Shown here: piece after piece, positions 1-5,982 of the stretch
Layout of the letters: each line of letters opens with the position of its first letter
How positions within the stretch are numbered: position 1 is the first letter of the stretch
From: DATGEO01 sp035310015
GTDB taxonomy: Bacteria; Chloroflexota; Dormibacteria; Dormibacterales; Dormibacteraceae
Direction of reading: 5' to 3'
DNA: 7,884 bases
Assembly (NCBI GenBank): GCA_035310015.1
Contig: DATGEO010000005.1
Location: 1 to 7,884 of the forward strand
Notes under the pieces: model-generated
What the model was told of the DNA's origin: nothing
The model's input: the letters and a program-made list of their open reading frames with translations, nothing else
Database searches by the model: none
Program-made: the position numbers and the translations under genes

Positions 1-1
1 C

Positions 2-868
2 GTCGGCGTCGCCTCGCTGACCAACCCGCTCAGCAGCACCGGCGCCCGCTCGCTCTTCCCGGTGCTCGCGCCGCCCGCCCTCTGGGAGCGCGCCAACGCC
101 CTCGACAGCAGCAGCTACGTGTTCTCGACCCTCGTCGGCGCTCCGCTGGCGGGAGCGCTGATCGGCCTGATCGGCCCCGAGTGGGCGCTCGCGGCCGCGG
201 GCCTGGTGTTCGCGGCGGCCGCGGCGGTGATGCTGCGCCTGCCCGAGCCGGCCAGCAGCGGCGGCCGTGACGGTTCGCTGCTCCTCAACGCCTGGCGCGC
301 GCTCGAGTACGTCCTGCGCAACGCGACGCTGCGCGGCCTGGCGCTGACCCTGAGCACGTTCAACCTCAGCTGGGGGATTCTTCTGATCGCGGTGCCGGTG
401 CTCGTGCTCGACCGGCTGCACTCCGGGCCGGCGACGGTCGGCCTGCTGTGGGGCGCCCTCGGTGCGGCCGGGCTCGTCTCGGCTTTGCTCGCCGGTCGCG
501 TTCCCAGCCAGGGCCGCGAGCGGCAGCTGATGTTCGGGGCGATCGTGGCGAGCACGATCGCGATCGCCCTGCTGCCTTTCGCCACGTCGCTCGCGGTGGT
601 GGCGGTGGCGGTGATCGTCGTCGGCGTCGCCAACGGGCCGTTCGACATCGCGCTGTTCACCCTGCGCCAGCGCAAGACGGACCCCGCATGGTTCGGGCGA
701 GCCTTCGCGGTGTCGATGTCTGTGAACTGGGTCGGCCAGCCGGTCGGCTCGGCGCTCGCCGGGCCGCTGATCGGATGGTCGCTGAACGGCGCGCTGTGGG
801 TCGCGGTGGCGATCAGCCTGGTGTCGGCTTTCCTACCGCTGGTGGCCGTGCCTCCTAGCCGGGATTGA
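2..868 (+). CDS. MFS transporter, C-terminal part (5' truncated by window edge)
   Basis: This is an open frame from the first full codon to a TGA, 288 visible residues with no N-terminus. It is strongly hydrophobic, with about eight predicted membrane helices (visible residues roughly 38-58, 61-79, 113-137, 146-166, 174-193, 195-215, 236-258 and 262-284), which fits helices 5-12 of a 12-helix major facilitator. A stretch reading ARSLFPVLAPPALWERANAL before the first complete helix resembles the loop after helix 4 in the MFS_3 (EntS-like exporter) group, where a similar PxLVPxxxLxxANAL pattern is common. A cytoplasmic loop (about 80-110) separates the two halves. The substrate cannot be told; exporters of drugs or siderophores are typical of this group. 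The internal ATG-like starts are not the real start, because the frame and similarity continue to base 2. Its 3' end overlaps the convergent gene by 14 bp. Confidence 0.85.
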   Translation, partial: VGVASLTNPLSSTGARSLFPVLAPPALWERANALDSSSYVFSTLVGAPLAGALIGLIGPEWALAAAGLVFAAAAAVMLRLPEPASSGGRDGSLLLNAWRALEYVLRNATLRGLALTLSTFNLSWGILLIAVPVLVLDRLHSGPATVGLLWGALGAAGLVSALLAGRVPSQGRERQLMFGAIVASTIAIALLPFATSLAVVAVAVIVVGVANGPFDIALFTLRQRKTDPAWFGRAFAVSMSVNWVGQPVGSALAGPLIGWSLNGALWVAVAISLVSAFLPLVAVPPSRD

Positions 869-1247
869 TGATGCCCGCGGCCGTGAGGCTGACGATCCCG
901 GCGAGGACGTTCAAGCCCAACCCGATGGCGCCGCCGATGACGAAGCCGCGCATCATCGCGCGGATGCCGTAGATCGCGCCGAAGATGGGCAGCACGTAGA
1001 AGTAGAAGGTCTGGCTGCCACCCGACGCAATCGCCCAGACGACGGGCACGACCACGCCGATGACGCCGACGATGATCGAGCTGCGCGCGCCGACGATCTG
1101 CATGCCGAGGTTGAGGCCGGAGCCTGACGTCGGGCCGATCGGTTGGGGCATGTAACCCGGCGATGCCGGAGGCTGTCCCATCGGCTGGTAAGGCGGCGGG
1201 GGCGCCGTGTCTGCCGGAGGCGGAGGAGGAGGGGGGATGTCTGCCAT
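855..1247 (-). CDS. Small membrane protein with proline-rich N-terminal tail
   Basis: This encodes 130 residues from an ATG whose upstream side carries a TAGGAT -10-like box 6 nt away. Residues 1-40 are proline-rich (runs of PPPPPPP and PPPPYQP, then PGYMPQP). The rest is hydrophobic with about three membrane helices near 57-75, 80-98 and 101-126. The tail is probably cytoplasmic and disordered, and there is no signal peptide. The layout, a Pro/Tyr/Gly-rich tail followed by short helices, is that of many actinobacterial DUF4190/DUF4870-like proteins, but I cannot place this one in a named family. It shares the PPPPYQP block with the protein at 3264-3695, which suggests a common origin at least for the tail. 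It is transcribed away from the acyl-CoA reductase gene across a 23-bp gap, and its stop lies inside the MFS gene's end. The function is unknown. Confidence 0.75.
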   Translation of the reverse strand: MADIPPPPPPPADTAPPPPYQPMGQPPASPGYMPQPIGPTSGSGLNLGMQIVGARSSIIVGVIGVVVPVVWAIASGGSQTFYFYVLPIFGAIYGIRAMMRGFVIGGAIGLGLNVLAGIVSLTAAGIINPG

Positions 1248-1253
1248 GCGGGA

Positions 1254-1259
1254 ATCCTA
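1254..1259 (-). promoter_or_regulatory. Putative -10 box (TAGGAT) of the 855-1247 gene, leaderless type
   Basis: Read on the minus strand, TAGGAT matches the TANNNT -10 pattern and is followed by 6 nt and then the ATG at 1247. Transcription would start at or next to the ATG, giving a leaderless mRNA; no Shine-Dalgarno could fit. I see no convincing -35 element, which would lie inside the divergent reductase gene. The box overlaps the plus-strand -10 box at 1258-1263 by two bases. Confidence 0.5.
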
Positions 1260-1263
1260 AACT
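1258..1263 (+). promoter_or_regulatory. Putative -10 box (TAAACT) of the acyl-CoA reductase gene, leaderless type
   Basis: TAAACT is followed by 7 nt (1264-1270) and then the GTG at 1271, the spacing expected if transcription begins at the start codon. It is an AT-rich island in very GC-rich surroundings. No ribosome binding site lies before the GTG. The -35 region would fall in the G-rich stretch that encodes the proline tail of the divergent gene, and no TTGAC-like element is evident there. Confidence 0.55.
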
Positions 1264-1270
1264 CCGGGGC

Positions 1271-3250
1271 GTGGTTCGACTCCTCACCGGCGGCACCGGT
1301 TTCATCGGCCGCCACCTGCTGGAAGAGCTGGCGAAGAGGGACGGAACCACGTACGTCCTGGTGCGCGAGTCGTCGGCGAGACGGCTGAGCTCCTGGGTCG
1401 AGCAAAAAAAGCTCACCGATCGCGTGCGGCCGCTGATCGGTGACGTCACCTGGCCGGACCTCGGCATCGCCGATCCGAGCGTCCTCGAGGGGGCGGACCT
1501 CTACCACCTGGCGGCGGTCTACGACCTCGAGGCCCCGGCCGAGGCCAACGAGCGCGCCAACGTCGAGGGCACGCGCAACGTGGTGACGCTCGCGCAGCGA
1601 ATCGGTGCGCGTGTGCACCACATGAGCTCGATCGCGGTCGCGGGGGGCAAGTTCAAAGGCAAGTTCACCGAGGACATGTTCGACGCCGGACAGGACCTCG
1701 AGCACCCGTACTACCGCACGAAGTACGAGGCCGAGCGGCTGGTGCGCGAGTCAGGCCTGCGGTTCCGCATCTACCGGCCGGGACTCGTCATCGGTTCCTC
1801 CGAAACGGGTGAGGCCGACCGCATCGACGGCCCGTACTACGCGTTCAAGCTCATCCAACGGCTGCGCAACGCGCTGCCCTCGTGGATGCCGCTGATCGGC
1901 CTGGAAGGCGGGCAGATCAACATCGTGCCGGTCGACTTCGTGGCGCGGGCGATGGACGCCATCGGTCACCAGCCCGGGCTGGACGGCAAGACCTTTCACC
2001 TCACCGACCCTCGCGCGCGGAGCCTCGGCGACGTCACCAACGAGTTCTGTCGCGCTGCTCACGCGCCGCAGTTCACCCTGCGCGTCGACTCGCGCGCGGG
2101 CGCGATGCTGCCGAGAGACGCGACGTCGATGCTCCAGCACTGGGCGGTCGCTCAGACGCTCAAGCGCCGCCTGCTCGAGGGCGTGCGCATCCCGGAGGCC
2201 GCGCTGCGGTACGTGTCGAACCGGGCGAAGTTCCCGTGCGACAACACGCTTGCGGCGCTCGAGGGCACCGGGATCACATGCCCGCCGCTGCACGACTACG
2301 CGTGGAAGATCTGGGACTACTGGGAGCGGCACCTCGACCCCGAGGCGCTGACGCCGCGCAACCTGCGCGCGGCGCTGCAGGGCCGGGTGGTTGTGGTGAC
2401 CGGCGCGTCCAGCGGCATCGGGCGCGCGACCGCGGCGCTGCTCGCGAGCCACGGCGCGAACGTGGTCCTCGTCTCGCGCACCAAGGAAAAGCTCGACGAG
2501 CTGATGGCCGAGATCGAGGCCGCCGGAGGCCGGGCGCAGGTGCATCCGACCGACCTCTCGGACCTGGACGCGTGCGAGGCCATGATCCGCGCGGTGCTGG
2601 CCGAGCACGGCCGCGTCGACATCCTGATCAACAACGCGGGCCGCTCGATCCGGCGCTCGATCGCAGCTTCCTATGACCGCTTCCACGACTTCCAGCGGAC
2701 GATGCAGCTCAACTATTTCGGCGCCGTGCGCCTCATCCTCGCCGTGCTTCCGGGCATGCGCGAACGGCGGCGCGGCCACATCATCAACATCTCGAGCATC
2801 GGCACTCAGGCGTTTCCTCCGAGGTTCAGCGCGTACGTCGCGTCGAAGTCGGCGCTCGCGGCATTCACCCGCTGCGTCGGGCCCGAGGTCGCCGACGATG
2901 GCGTGGCCGTGACCAACATCCACATGCCGCTCGTACGGACGCCGATGATCGCGCCGACCGGGATCTACCGCAACTTCCCCACCAGCTCACCCGAAGAGGC
3001 CGCCGAGCTCGTGGCCGCGGCCATCCTGACGCGCGCGCCGGAGGTGTCGACGCGGCTCGGAAAGCTGGGCGAGACGGTCAACACCCTTGCGCCCGGGCTG
3101 CTGCAGTTCGTCATGACCGGCGCCCATCACGTGTTCCCGGACAGCGTGGGCGCCGACGGGGCGGACGGCCGGCGGGCCAGGCCGGCGGACGAAGAGATCT
3201 CAGTCGAGGCGGCGGCTATGGCGTATCTGATGAAGGGGATCCATTTCTAG
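1271..3250 (+). CDS. Two-domain fatty acyl-CoA reductase (alcohol-forming, Maqu_2507 / AcrA1-FcrA type)
   Basis: This encodes 659 residues, matching the roughly 660 of this family. The N-terminal extended-SDR domain (about 1-365) has TGGTGFIG at 6-13, Ser119/120, Tyr147 and Lys151 (YxxxK), and Arg32 after strand 2, suggesting NADPH use. The C-terminal classical SDR domain (about 370-659) has TGASSGIG at 377-384, Arg403, NNAG at 454-457, Ser508/509 and Tyr522/Lys526. The stretches GRSIRRS, DRFHDF, TMQLNYFG and MPLVRTPMIAPT are, from memory, nearly identical to the Marinobacter enzyme Maqu_2507. In that family the C-terminal, Acr1-like half reduces acyl-CoA to aldehyde and the N-terminal half reduces aldehyde to alcohol. 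Both active sites look intact here, so a complete acyl-CoA to fatty alcohol enzyme is inferred. The GTG at 1271 is chosen because it follows a -10 box by 7 nt and the Rossmann strand starts at once. Chain length and the downstream fate (wax ester, ether lipid) cannot be told. Confidence 0.88.
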   Translation: MVRLLTGGTGFIGRHLLEELAKRDGTTYVLVRESSARRLSSWVEQKKLTDRVRPLIGDVTWPDLGIADPSVLEGADLYHLAAVYDLEAPAEANERANVEGTRNVVTLAQRIGARVHHMSSIAVAGGKFKGKFTEDMFDAGQDLEHPYYRTKYEAERLVRESGLRFRIYRPGLVIGSSETGEADRIDGPYYAFKLIQRLRNALPSWMPLIGLEGGQINIVPVDFVARAMDAIGHQPGLDGKTFHLTDPRARSLGDVTNEFCRAAHAPQFTLRVDSRAGAMLPRDATSMLQHWAVAQTLKRRLLEGVRIPEAALRYVSNRAKFPCDNTLAALEGTGITCPPLHDYAWKIWDYWERHLDPEALTPRNLRAALQGRVVVVTGASSGIGRATAALLASHGANVVLVSRTKEKLDELMAEIEAAGGRAQVHPTDLSDLDACEAMIRAVLAEHGRVDILINNAGRSIRRSIAASYDRFHDFQRTMQLNYFGAVRLILAVLPGMRERRRGHIINISSIGTQAFPPRFSAYVASKSALAAFTRCVGPEVADDGVAVTNIHMPLVRTPMIAPTGIYRNFPTSSPEEAAELVAAAILTRAPEVSTRLGKLGETVNTLAPGLLQFVMTGAHHVFPDSVGADGADGRRARPADEEISVEAAAMAYLMKGIHF

Positions 3251-3263
3251 ACGGGTATCGGTT

Positions 3264-3695
3264 CTAGCCGCTCGGCGTCGGTGTTATGAAGGGCAGGTTG
3301 TTGAACGCGCCCGACACGCCAAGGATGATCAGGGCGATGTTGAAGATCCCGTAGATCGCGCCGAGGATGGCGGCGACCAGGCCGCAGATCCACCCGGCCT
3401 GCGCGAGCCCGTAGCCACCGATCATCCCGTTGGAGGCGCGGATCTTGCGCACCGAGATGCGCCCGAGGATCAGCGCGGTCGTCCCGAACGCGACGCCGAG
3501 GACGCCGTAGCAGCAGATCCCGGGAAACGCGACGATGCCGAGGATCAGCGAGGCGATCGCCATGCCGTCCGTCGGCGGCGACACGGCGCCGTATCCGGGG
3601 TATCCGGGCGCCGGCGGCGGGAAGGCGGGCGGCTGGTACGGCGGCGGGGGCGGTGGAGGCGGCGCAGCCGGCGGTGGAGGCGGCTGCTGCTCCAC
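3264..3695 (-). CDS. DUF4190-type membrane protein with long proline-rich tail
   Basis: This encodes 143 residues from a GTG. Residues 1-42 are a low-complexity tail (PPPPPAAPPPPPPPPYQPP, then PGYPGYG). It is followed by a DUF4190-like core: a GMAIASLILGIVAF helix (about 45-62), a second helix (63-80), a basic patch ISVRKIRASNG (80-90) and a long helical hairpin (98-128). The ILG...I..IR.S.G pattern between helices is typical of DUF4190. The start lies 2 nt after the stop of the upstream minus-strand gene and has no ribosome binding site, so translation by reinitiation in an operon is likely. It ends 13 bp from the convergent reductase gene. The family has no established function. The tail shares PPPPYQP with the protein at 855-1247. 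Confidence 0.78.
   Translation of the reverse strand: MEQQPPPPPAAPPPPPPPPYQPPAFPPPAPGYPGYGAVSPPTDGMAIASLILGIVAFPGICCYGVLGVAFGTTALILGRISVRKIRASNGMIGGYGLAQAGWICGLVAAILGAIYGIFNIALIILGVSGAFNNLPFITPTPSG
3650..3684. repeat. Direct repeat in proline-tail coding DNA
   Basis: A 14-bp unit, gcggtggaggcggc, occurs at 3650-3663 and again at 3671-3684, offset by 21 bp (seven codons). Both copies encode part of the polyproline tail of the minus-strand protein. Nearby, the 9-mer gtatccggg is duplicated in tandem at 3591-3608 (the PGYPGY segment). Such in-frame repeats could expand or shrink by slippage and change tail length. Confidence 0.6.
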
Positions 3696-3697
3696 GG

Positions 3698-4093
3698 CTA
3701 GCGGTGGGTGGCCGAGACGCCGAGAACGGTGAAGCCCAGGAAGAAGATGAGCACGATGACGATGAGGACGATCACCGCCACCAGCGCGAGGTTGACGACC
3801 CCCAGGACGATGCCGATCGTCGCCGCGGTCCTGCCCTCCTCGCCGGTCTCCTGGATCTGGTTGCGGGCGATGACGCCGGTGACGATGGCGACGATGGCCA
3901 GGATCGATCCGCCGACGAACGGGATGATGTGCCCGAGATAGGAAAGGATTCCGGTGACCAGGCTGACCATGGCCAGCCCGTTGTGCTGCTTCGGGACGAT
4001 GTTCGGAGTGTGCGGGACGATGGTCGAAGGCGAGGTCTGCTGGCCCACGGCCTGGGAGGGCGGGGACGGCAGGTTCTCGGGCGGGCTGCTCAT
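3698..4093 (-). CDS. DUF4190-type small membrane protein
   Basis: This encodes 131 residues from an ATG. Residues 1-37 form a Pro/Ser/Thr-rich hydrophilic tail that is less repetitive than those of its neighbours. A DUF4190-like core follows: NGLAMVSLVTGILSYLG (about 38-54), a second helix (58-76), then the charged turn IARNQIQETGEEGRTAATIG (about 75-94), which is close to the family's IA..QI..TGE.GR motif, and a long hydrophobic stretch (95-125) that may be one or two helices. It is first in a two-gene operon, its TAG lying 2 nt before the GTG of the next gene. It is divergent from uvrC across 38 bp and has its own TAGACT -10-like box 7 nt before the ATG. Its role is unknown; a membrane scaffold or stress-related protein is only a guess. 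Confidence 0.82.
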   Translation of the reverse strand: MSSPPENLPSPPSQAVGQQTSPSTIVPHTPNIVPKQHNGLAMVSLVTGILSYLGHIIPFVGGSILAIVAIVTGVIARNQIQETGEEGRTAATIGIVLGVVNLALVAVIVLIVIVLIFFLGFTVLGVSATHR

Positions 4094-4100
4094 GGCCGGG

Positions 4101-4106
4101 AGTCTA
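4101..4106 (-). promoter_or_regulatory. Putative -10 box (TAGACT) of the DUF4190 operon, leaderless type
   Basis: Read on the minus strand, TAGACT is followed by 7 nt and the ATG at 4093. This is the same geometry as the other three promoters in the window and implies a transcript starting at the ATG. There is no Shine-Dalgarno and no clear -35 box. Confidence 0.55.
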
Positions 4107-4118
4107 GCAGGCGATTCC

Positions 4119-4124
4119 TACAAT
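4119..4124 (+). promoter_or_regulatory. Putative -10 box (TACAAT) of the uvrC operon, leaderless type
   Basis: TACAAT is close to the consensus TATAAT/TANNNT and is followed by 7 nt and the GTG at 4132. The expected transcription start falls on the GTG, so the uvrC message is probably leaderless. This supports the GTG as the true start. No -35 match is visible about 17 bp upstream. Confidence 0.6.
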
Positions 4125-4131
4125 CCTTGAC

Positions 4132-5982
4132 GTGGCTGCGACCACCGACGACGAGATCAGACGGCGCCTGCGCGCGGTGCCCGACGAGCCCGGCGTGTAC
4201 CTGTTCCGCGACACCAAGGAACAGGTCATCTACGTGGGCAAGGCGCTGCGCTTGCGCGATCGCCTGCGCCAGTACTTCACGCCCGGCTACGCCCAGACCG
4301 CGCGCGTCGAGGAGATGGTCCGGAGGATCTTCGACTTCGAGTTCGTGCAGTGCGCCAACGAGGTCGAGGCGCTCGTGCTCGAGTGCAACCTCATCAAGAA
4401 CTACCGGCCGCGGTTCAACATCCGGCTCAAGGACGACAAGAACTACCTCTACCTGAAGCTGCCGGTGACCGAGACCTATCCGCGCGTGCACTACTCGCGG
4501 CGGGTGCAGAACGACGGGGCGCTGTACTTCGGCCCCTACACGTCGGCGCAGTCGCTGCGCGGCACGGTGAAATCCATCCGCCAGCTGCTTCCGTTCCGGA
4601 CGTGCTCGGACGAGATCTTCAAGCAGGGAAAGGTGTGCCTCGACTTCCATATCCGGCGCTGCCCCGGCCCGTGCGAGAAGAGGATCAGCCCCGAGGACTA
4701 CAAGGCGCGCATCCGCGAGGTCGCGCTTTTCATGGAGGGGCGCTCGGACATGCTCGTGCGCCGGCTCGAAGGCCGGATGGAGGAGGCGGCCGACCGCCTC
4801 GACTTCGAGAACGCCGCGCGCTATCGCGACCAGCTGCAGTCGATCGAGCGCATCGCCGACCGGCAGAAGGTGCTCGTGCACGGCCGCGACGAGCAGGACA
4901 TCGTGGCCTACGCGCGCAAGGGCAGCGAGGTGTTCGTCGAGGTGGCGTACGTGCGCCAGGGCAAGATGGTCGGGCACGACGGCCATCCCCTCGACGGCGC
5001 CGGCGACGTGGGCGAGCCCGAGCTGCTTCGCGGCTTCCTCCTGCAGTACTACACGAGCGCGACTCACGTTCCGCGCTTGGTGATCGTGCCCGGCGCGGTG
5101 GAAGAGCCAGACCTCATGACCTCGTGGCTCTCGGAGCGGCGCGGCGGCCCGGTGAGCATCGACGTCCCCCAGCGCGGCCGCAAGAGGGCGCTGGTGCAGC
5201 AGCTCAGCGACACCGCGGCGCAGGAGCTCGAGCAGCTCCGCATCCAGGCCGACTACGACCGCAGCCGGACCGAGCCGATGCTGGCGGCGCTGGCCGAGGC
5301 GCTCGACCTCGAGGCGCCGCCGAAGCGCATCGAGTGCTACGACATCTCGAACATCCAGGGAGATTCCGCGGTCGGCGCGATGGTCGTGTTCGAGGACGGG
5401 CGTCCCCGCAACGACCACTACCGCCACTTCAGGATCAAGTTCACGCCGGGTCCGAACGACTTCGCGATGCTGCAGGAGGTGCTGCGCCGGCGCCTGGAGC
5501 GGCTCGAGTCGGCGCAGCGGCGCGAGGAGGCCGACGGCGTCGGGGACAGGTCGTTCACGAGCCGGCCCGACCTGATCCTGATCGACGGCGGCAAGGGTCA
5601 GCTCGGCGCGGCGCTCGAAGTGCTCGAGTCGGCGGGCTACGCGGACATCCCGACCTTTGCGCTGGCCAAGGAGCGTGAGGAGATCTTCGCGCCCGGCCGC
5701 GCCGAGCCGATCGTGCAGGAGCGGAACTCGCCGGGGATGTTCCTCGTCCAGCGCATCCGCGACGAGGCGCATCGCTTCGCGATCACGCACCACCGCAAGG
5801 TGCGCTCGAAGAAGGCGCTGACGTCGCCTCTCGACTCGGTCGAGGGGATCGGGCCCGCGCGCAAGCGCGCGCTGCTGCGACACTTCGGCTCGGTGCAGGC
5901 GATCCGCGACGCGGCCGTGAACGAGATCGTCGCCCTCGGGGTGCCCGAGCGTCTGGCCAAGCGCCTGAAGGAAACGCTGTGA
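4132..5982 (+). CDS. uvrC: UvrC, excinuclease ABC subunit C
   Basis: This encodes 616 residues, a normal length for UvrC, the dual-incision nuclease of nucleotide excision repair that acts in the cytoplasm with UvrA and UvrB. The GIY-YIG nuclease for the 3' cut spans about 17-97 (GVY at 21-23, YVG at 34-36, acidic NEVEALVLE near 76-84). Four cysteines, C158, C169, C177 and C181, match the cluster reported to bind iron-sulfur in E. coli UvrC. The UVR motif that contacts UvrB is at about 206-241. The RNase H-like domain for the 5' cut has D404 (CYDIS), D443 (PNDF), D485 (LIDGGKGQ) and H547 (RDEAHRFA), the expected DDDH set. Tandem helix-hairpin-helix motifs end the protein (about 566-614). All key residues are intact. 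The GTG start follows a -10 box by 7 nt. The stop overlaps the next start by 4 bp (GTGA). Confidence 0.97.
   Translation: MAATTDDEIRRRLRAVPDEPGVYLFRDTKEQVIYVGKALRLRDRLRQYFTPGYAQTARVEEMVRRIFDFEFVQCANEVEALVLECNLIKNYRPRFNIRLKDDKNYLYLKLPVTETYPRVHYSRRVQNDGALYFGPYTSAQSLRGTVKSIRQLLPFRTCSDEIFKQGKVCLDFHIRRCPGPCEKRISPEDYKARIREVALFMEGRSDMLVRRLEGRMEEAADRLDFENAARYRDQLQSIERIADRQKVLVHGRDEQDIVAYARKGSEVFVEVAYVRQGKMVGHDGHPLDGAGDVGEPELLRGFLLQYYTSATHVPRLVIVPGAVEEPDLMTSWLSERRGGPVSIDVPQRGRKRALVQQLSDTAAQELEQLRIQADYDRSRTEPMLAALAEALDLEAPPKRIECYDISNIQGDSAVGAMVVFEDGRPRNDHYRHFRIKFTPGPNDFAMLQEVLRRRLERLESAQRREEADGVGDRSFTSRPDLILIDGGKGQLGAALEVLESAGYADIPTFALAKEREEIFAPGRAEPIVQERNSPGMFLVQRIRDEAHRFAITHHRKVRSKKALTSPLDSVEGIGPARKRALLRHFGSVQAIRDAAVNEIVALGVPERLAKRLKETL
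5967..5972 (+). promoter_or_regulatory. Ribosome binding site (GAAGGA) of the RapZ-like gene
   Basis: GAAGGA lies inside the last codons of uvrC, 6 nt before the GTG at 5979. It is the only good Shine-Dalgarno I see among the starts in this window. It supports the GTG overlapping the uvrC stop as the true start, and contrasts with the leaderless first genes. Confidence 0.6.

Noticed and set aside
1163..1270. Upstream ATG at 1163 as the start of the reductase
   Set aside because: It would add 36 residues with no similarity to the family, run through the divergent gene and bypass the -10 box. The Rossmann motif begins right after the GTG at 1271.
115..1467. Long minus-strand frame spanning the MFS gene end and the small membrane protein
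   Set aside because: It is out of frame with the supported proline-tailed protein and covers two independent genes on both strands; its Arg/Ser/Thr-rich composition is a shadow.
1751..2923. A 390-codon minus-strand frame opposite the acyl-CoA reductase
   Set aside because: The composition is a shadow type with no recognisable motif, and the sense protein is conserved along its whole length.
3248..3267. Repeated TTCTAG around the 13-bp convergent gap as a possible hairpin terminator
   Set aside because: Only the 4-bp CTAG palindrome repeats, with no stem of useful length and no T-run. Both copies are simply the stop codons and their neighbours.
855..3695. PPxY-like motifs in the proline tails as WW-domain ligands
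   Set aside because: WW domains are essentially eukaryotic. The PPPPY strings more likely reflect low-complexity tails.
4127..4131. TTGAC as a -35 element
   Set aside because: It abuts the uvrC start codon, so a promoter using it would begin transcription inside uvrC. It is more likely chance.
4090..5883. A very long open frame on the minus strand opposite uvrC
   Set aside because: It is an antisense shadow typical of GC-rich DNA. The composition is Arg/His/Asp/Leu-rich without domains, while the plus strand encodes an intact UvrC.
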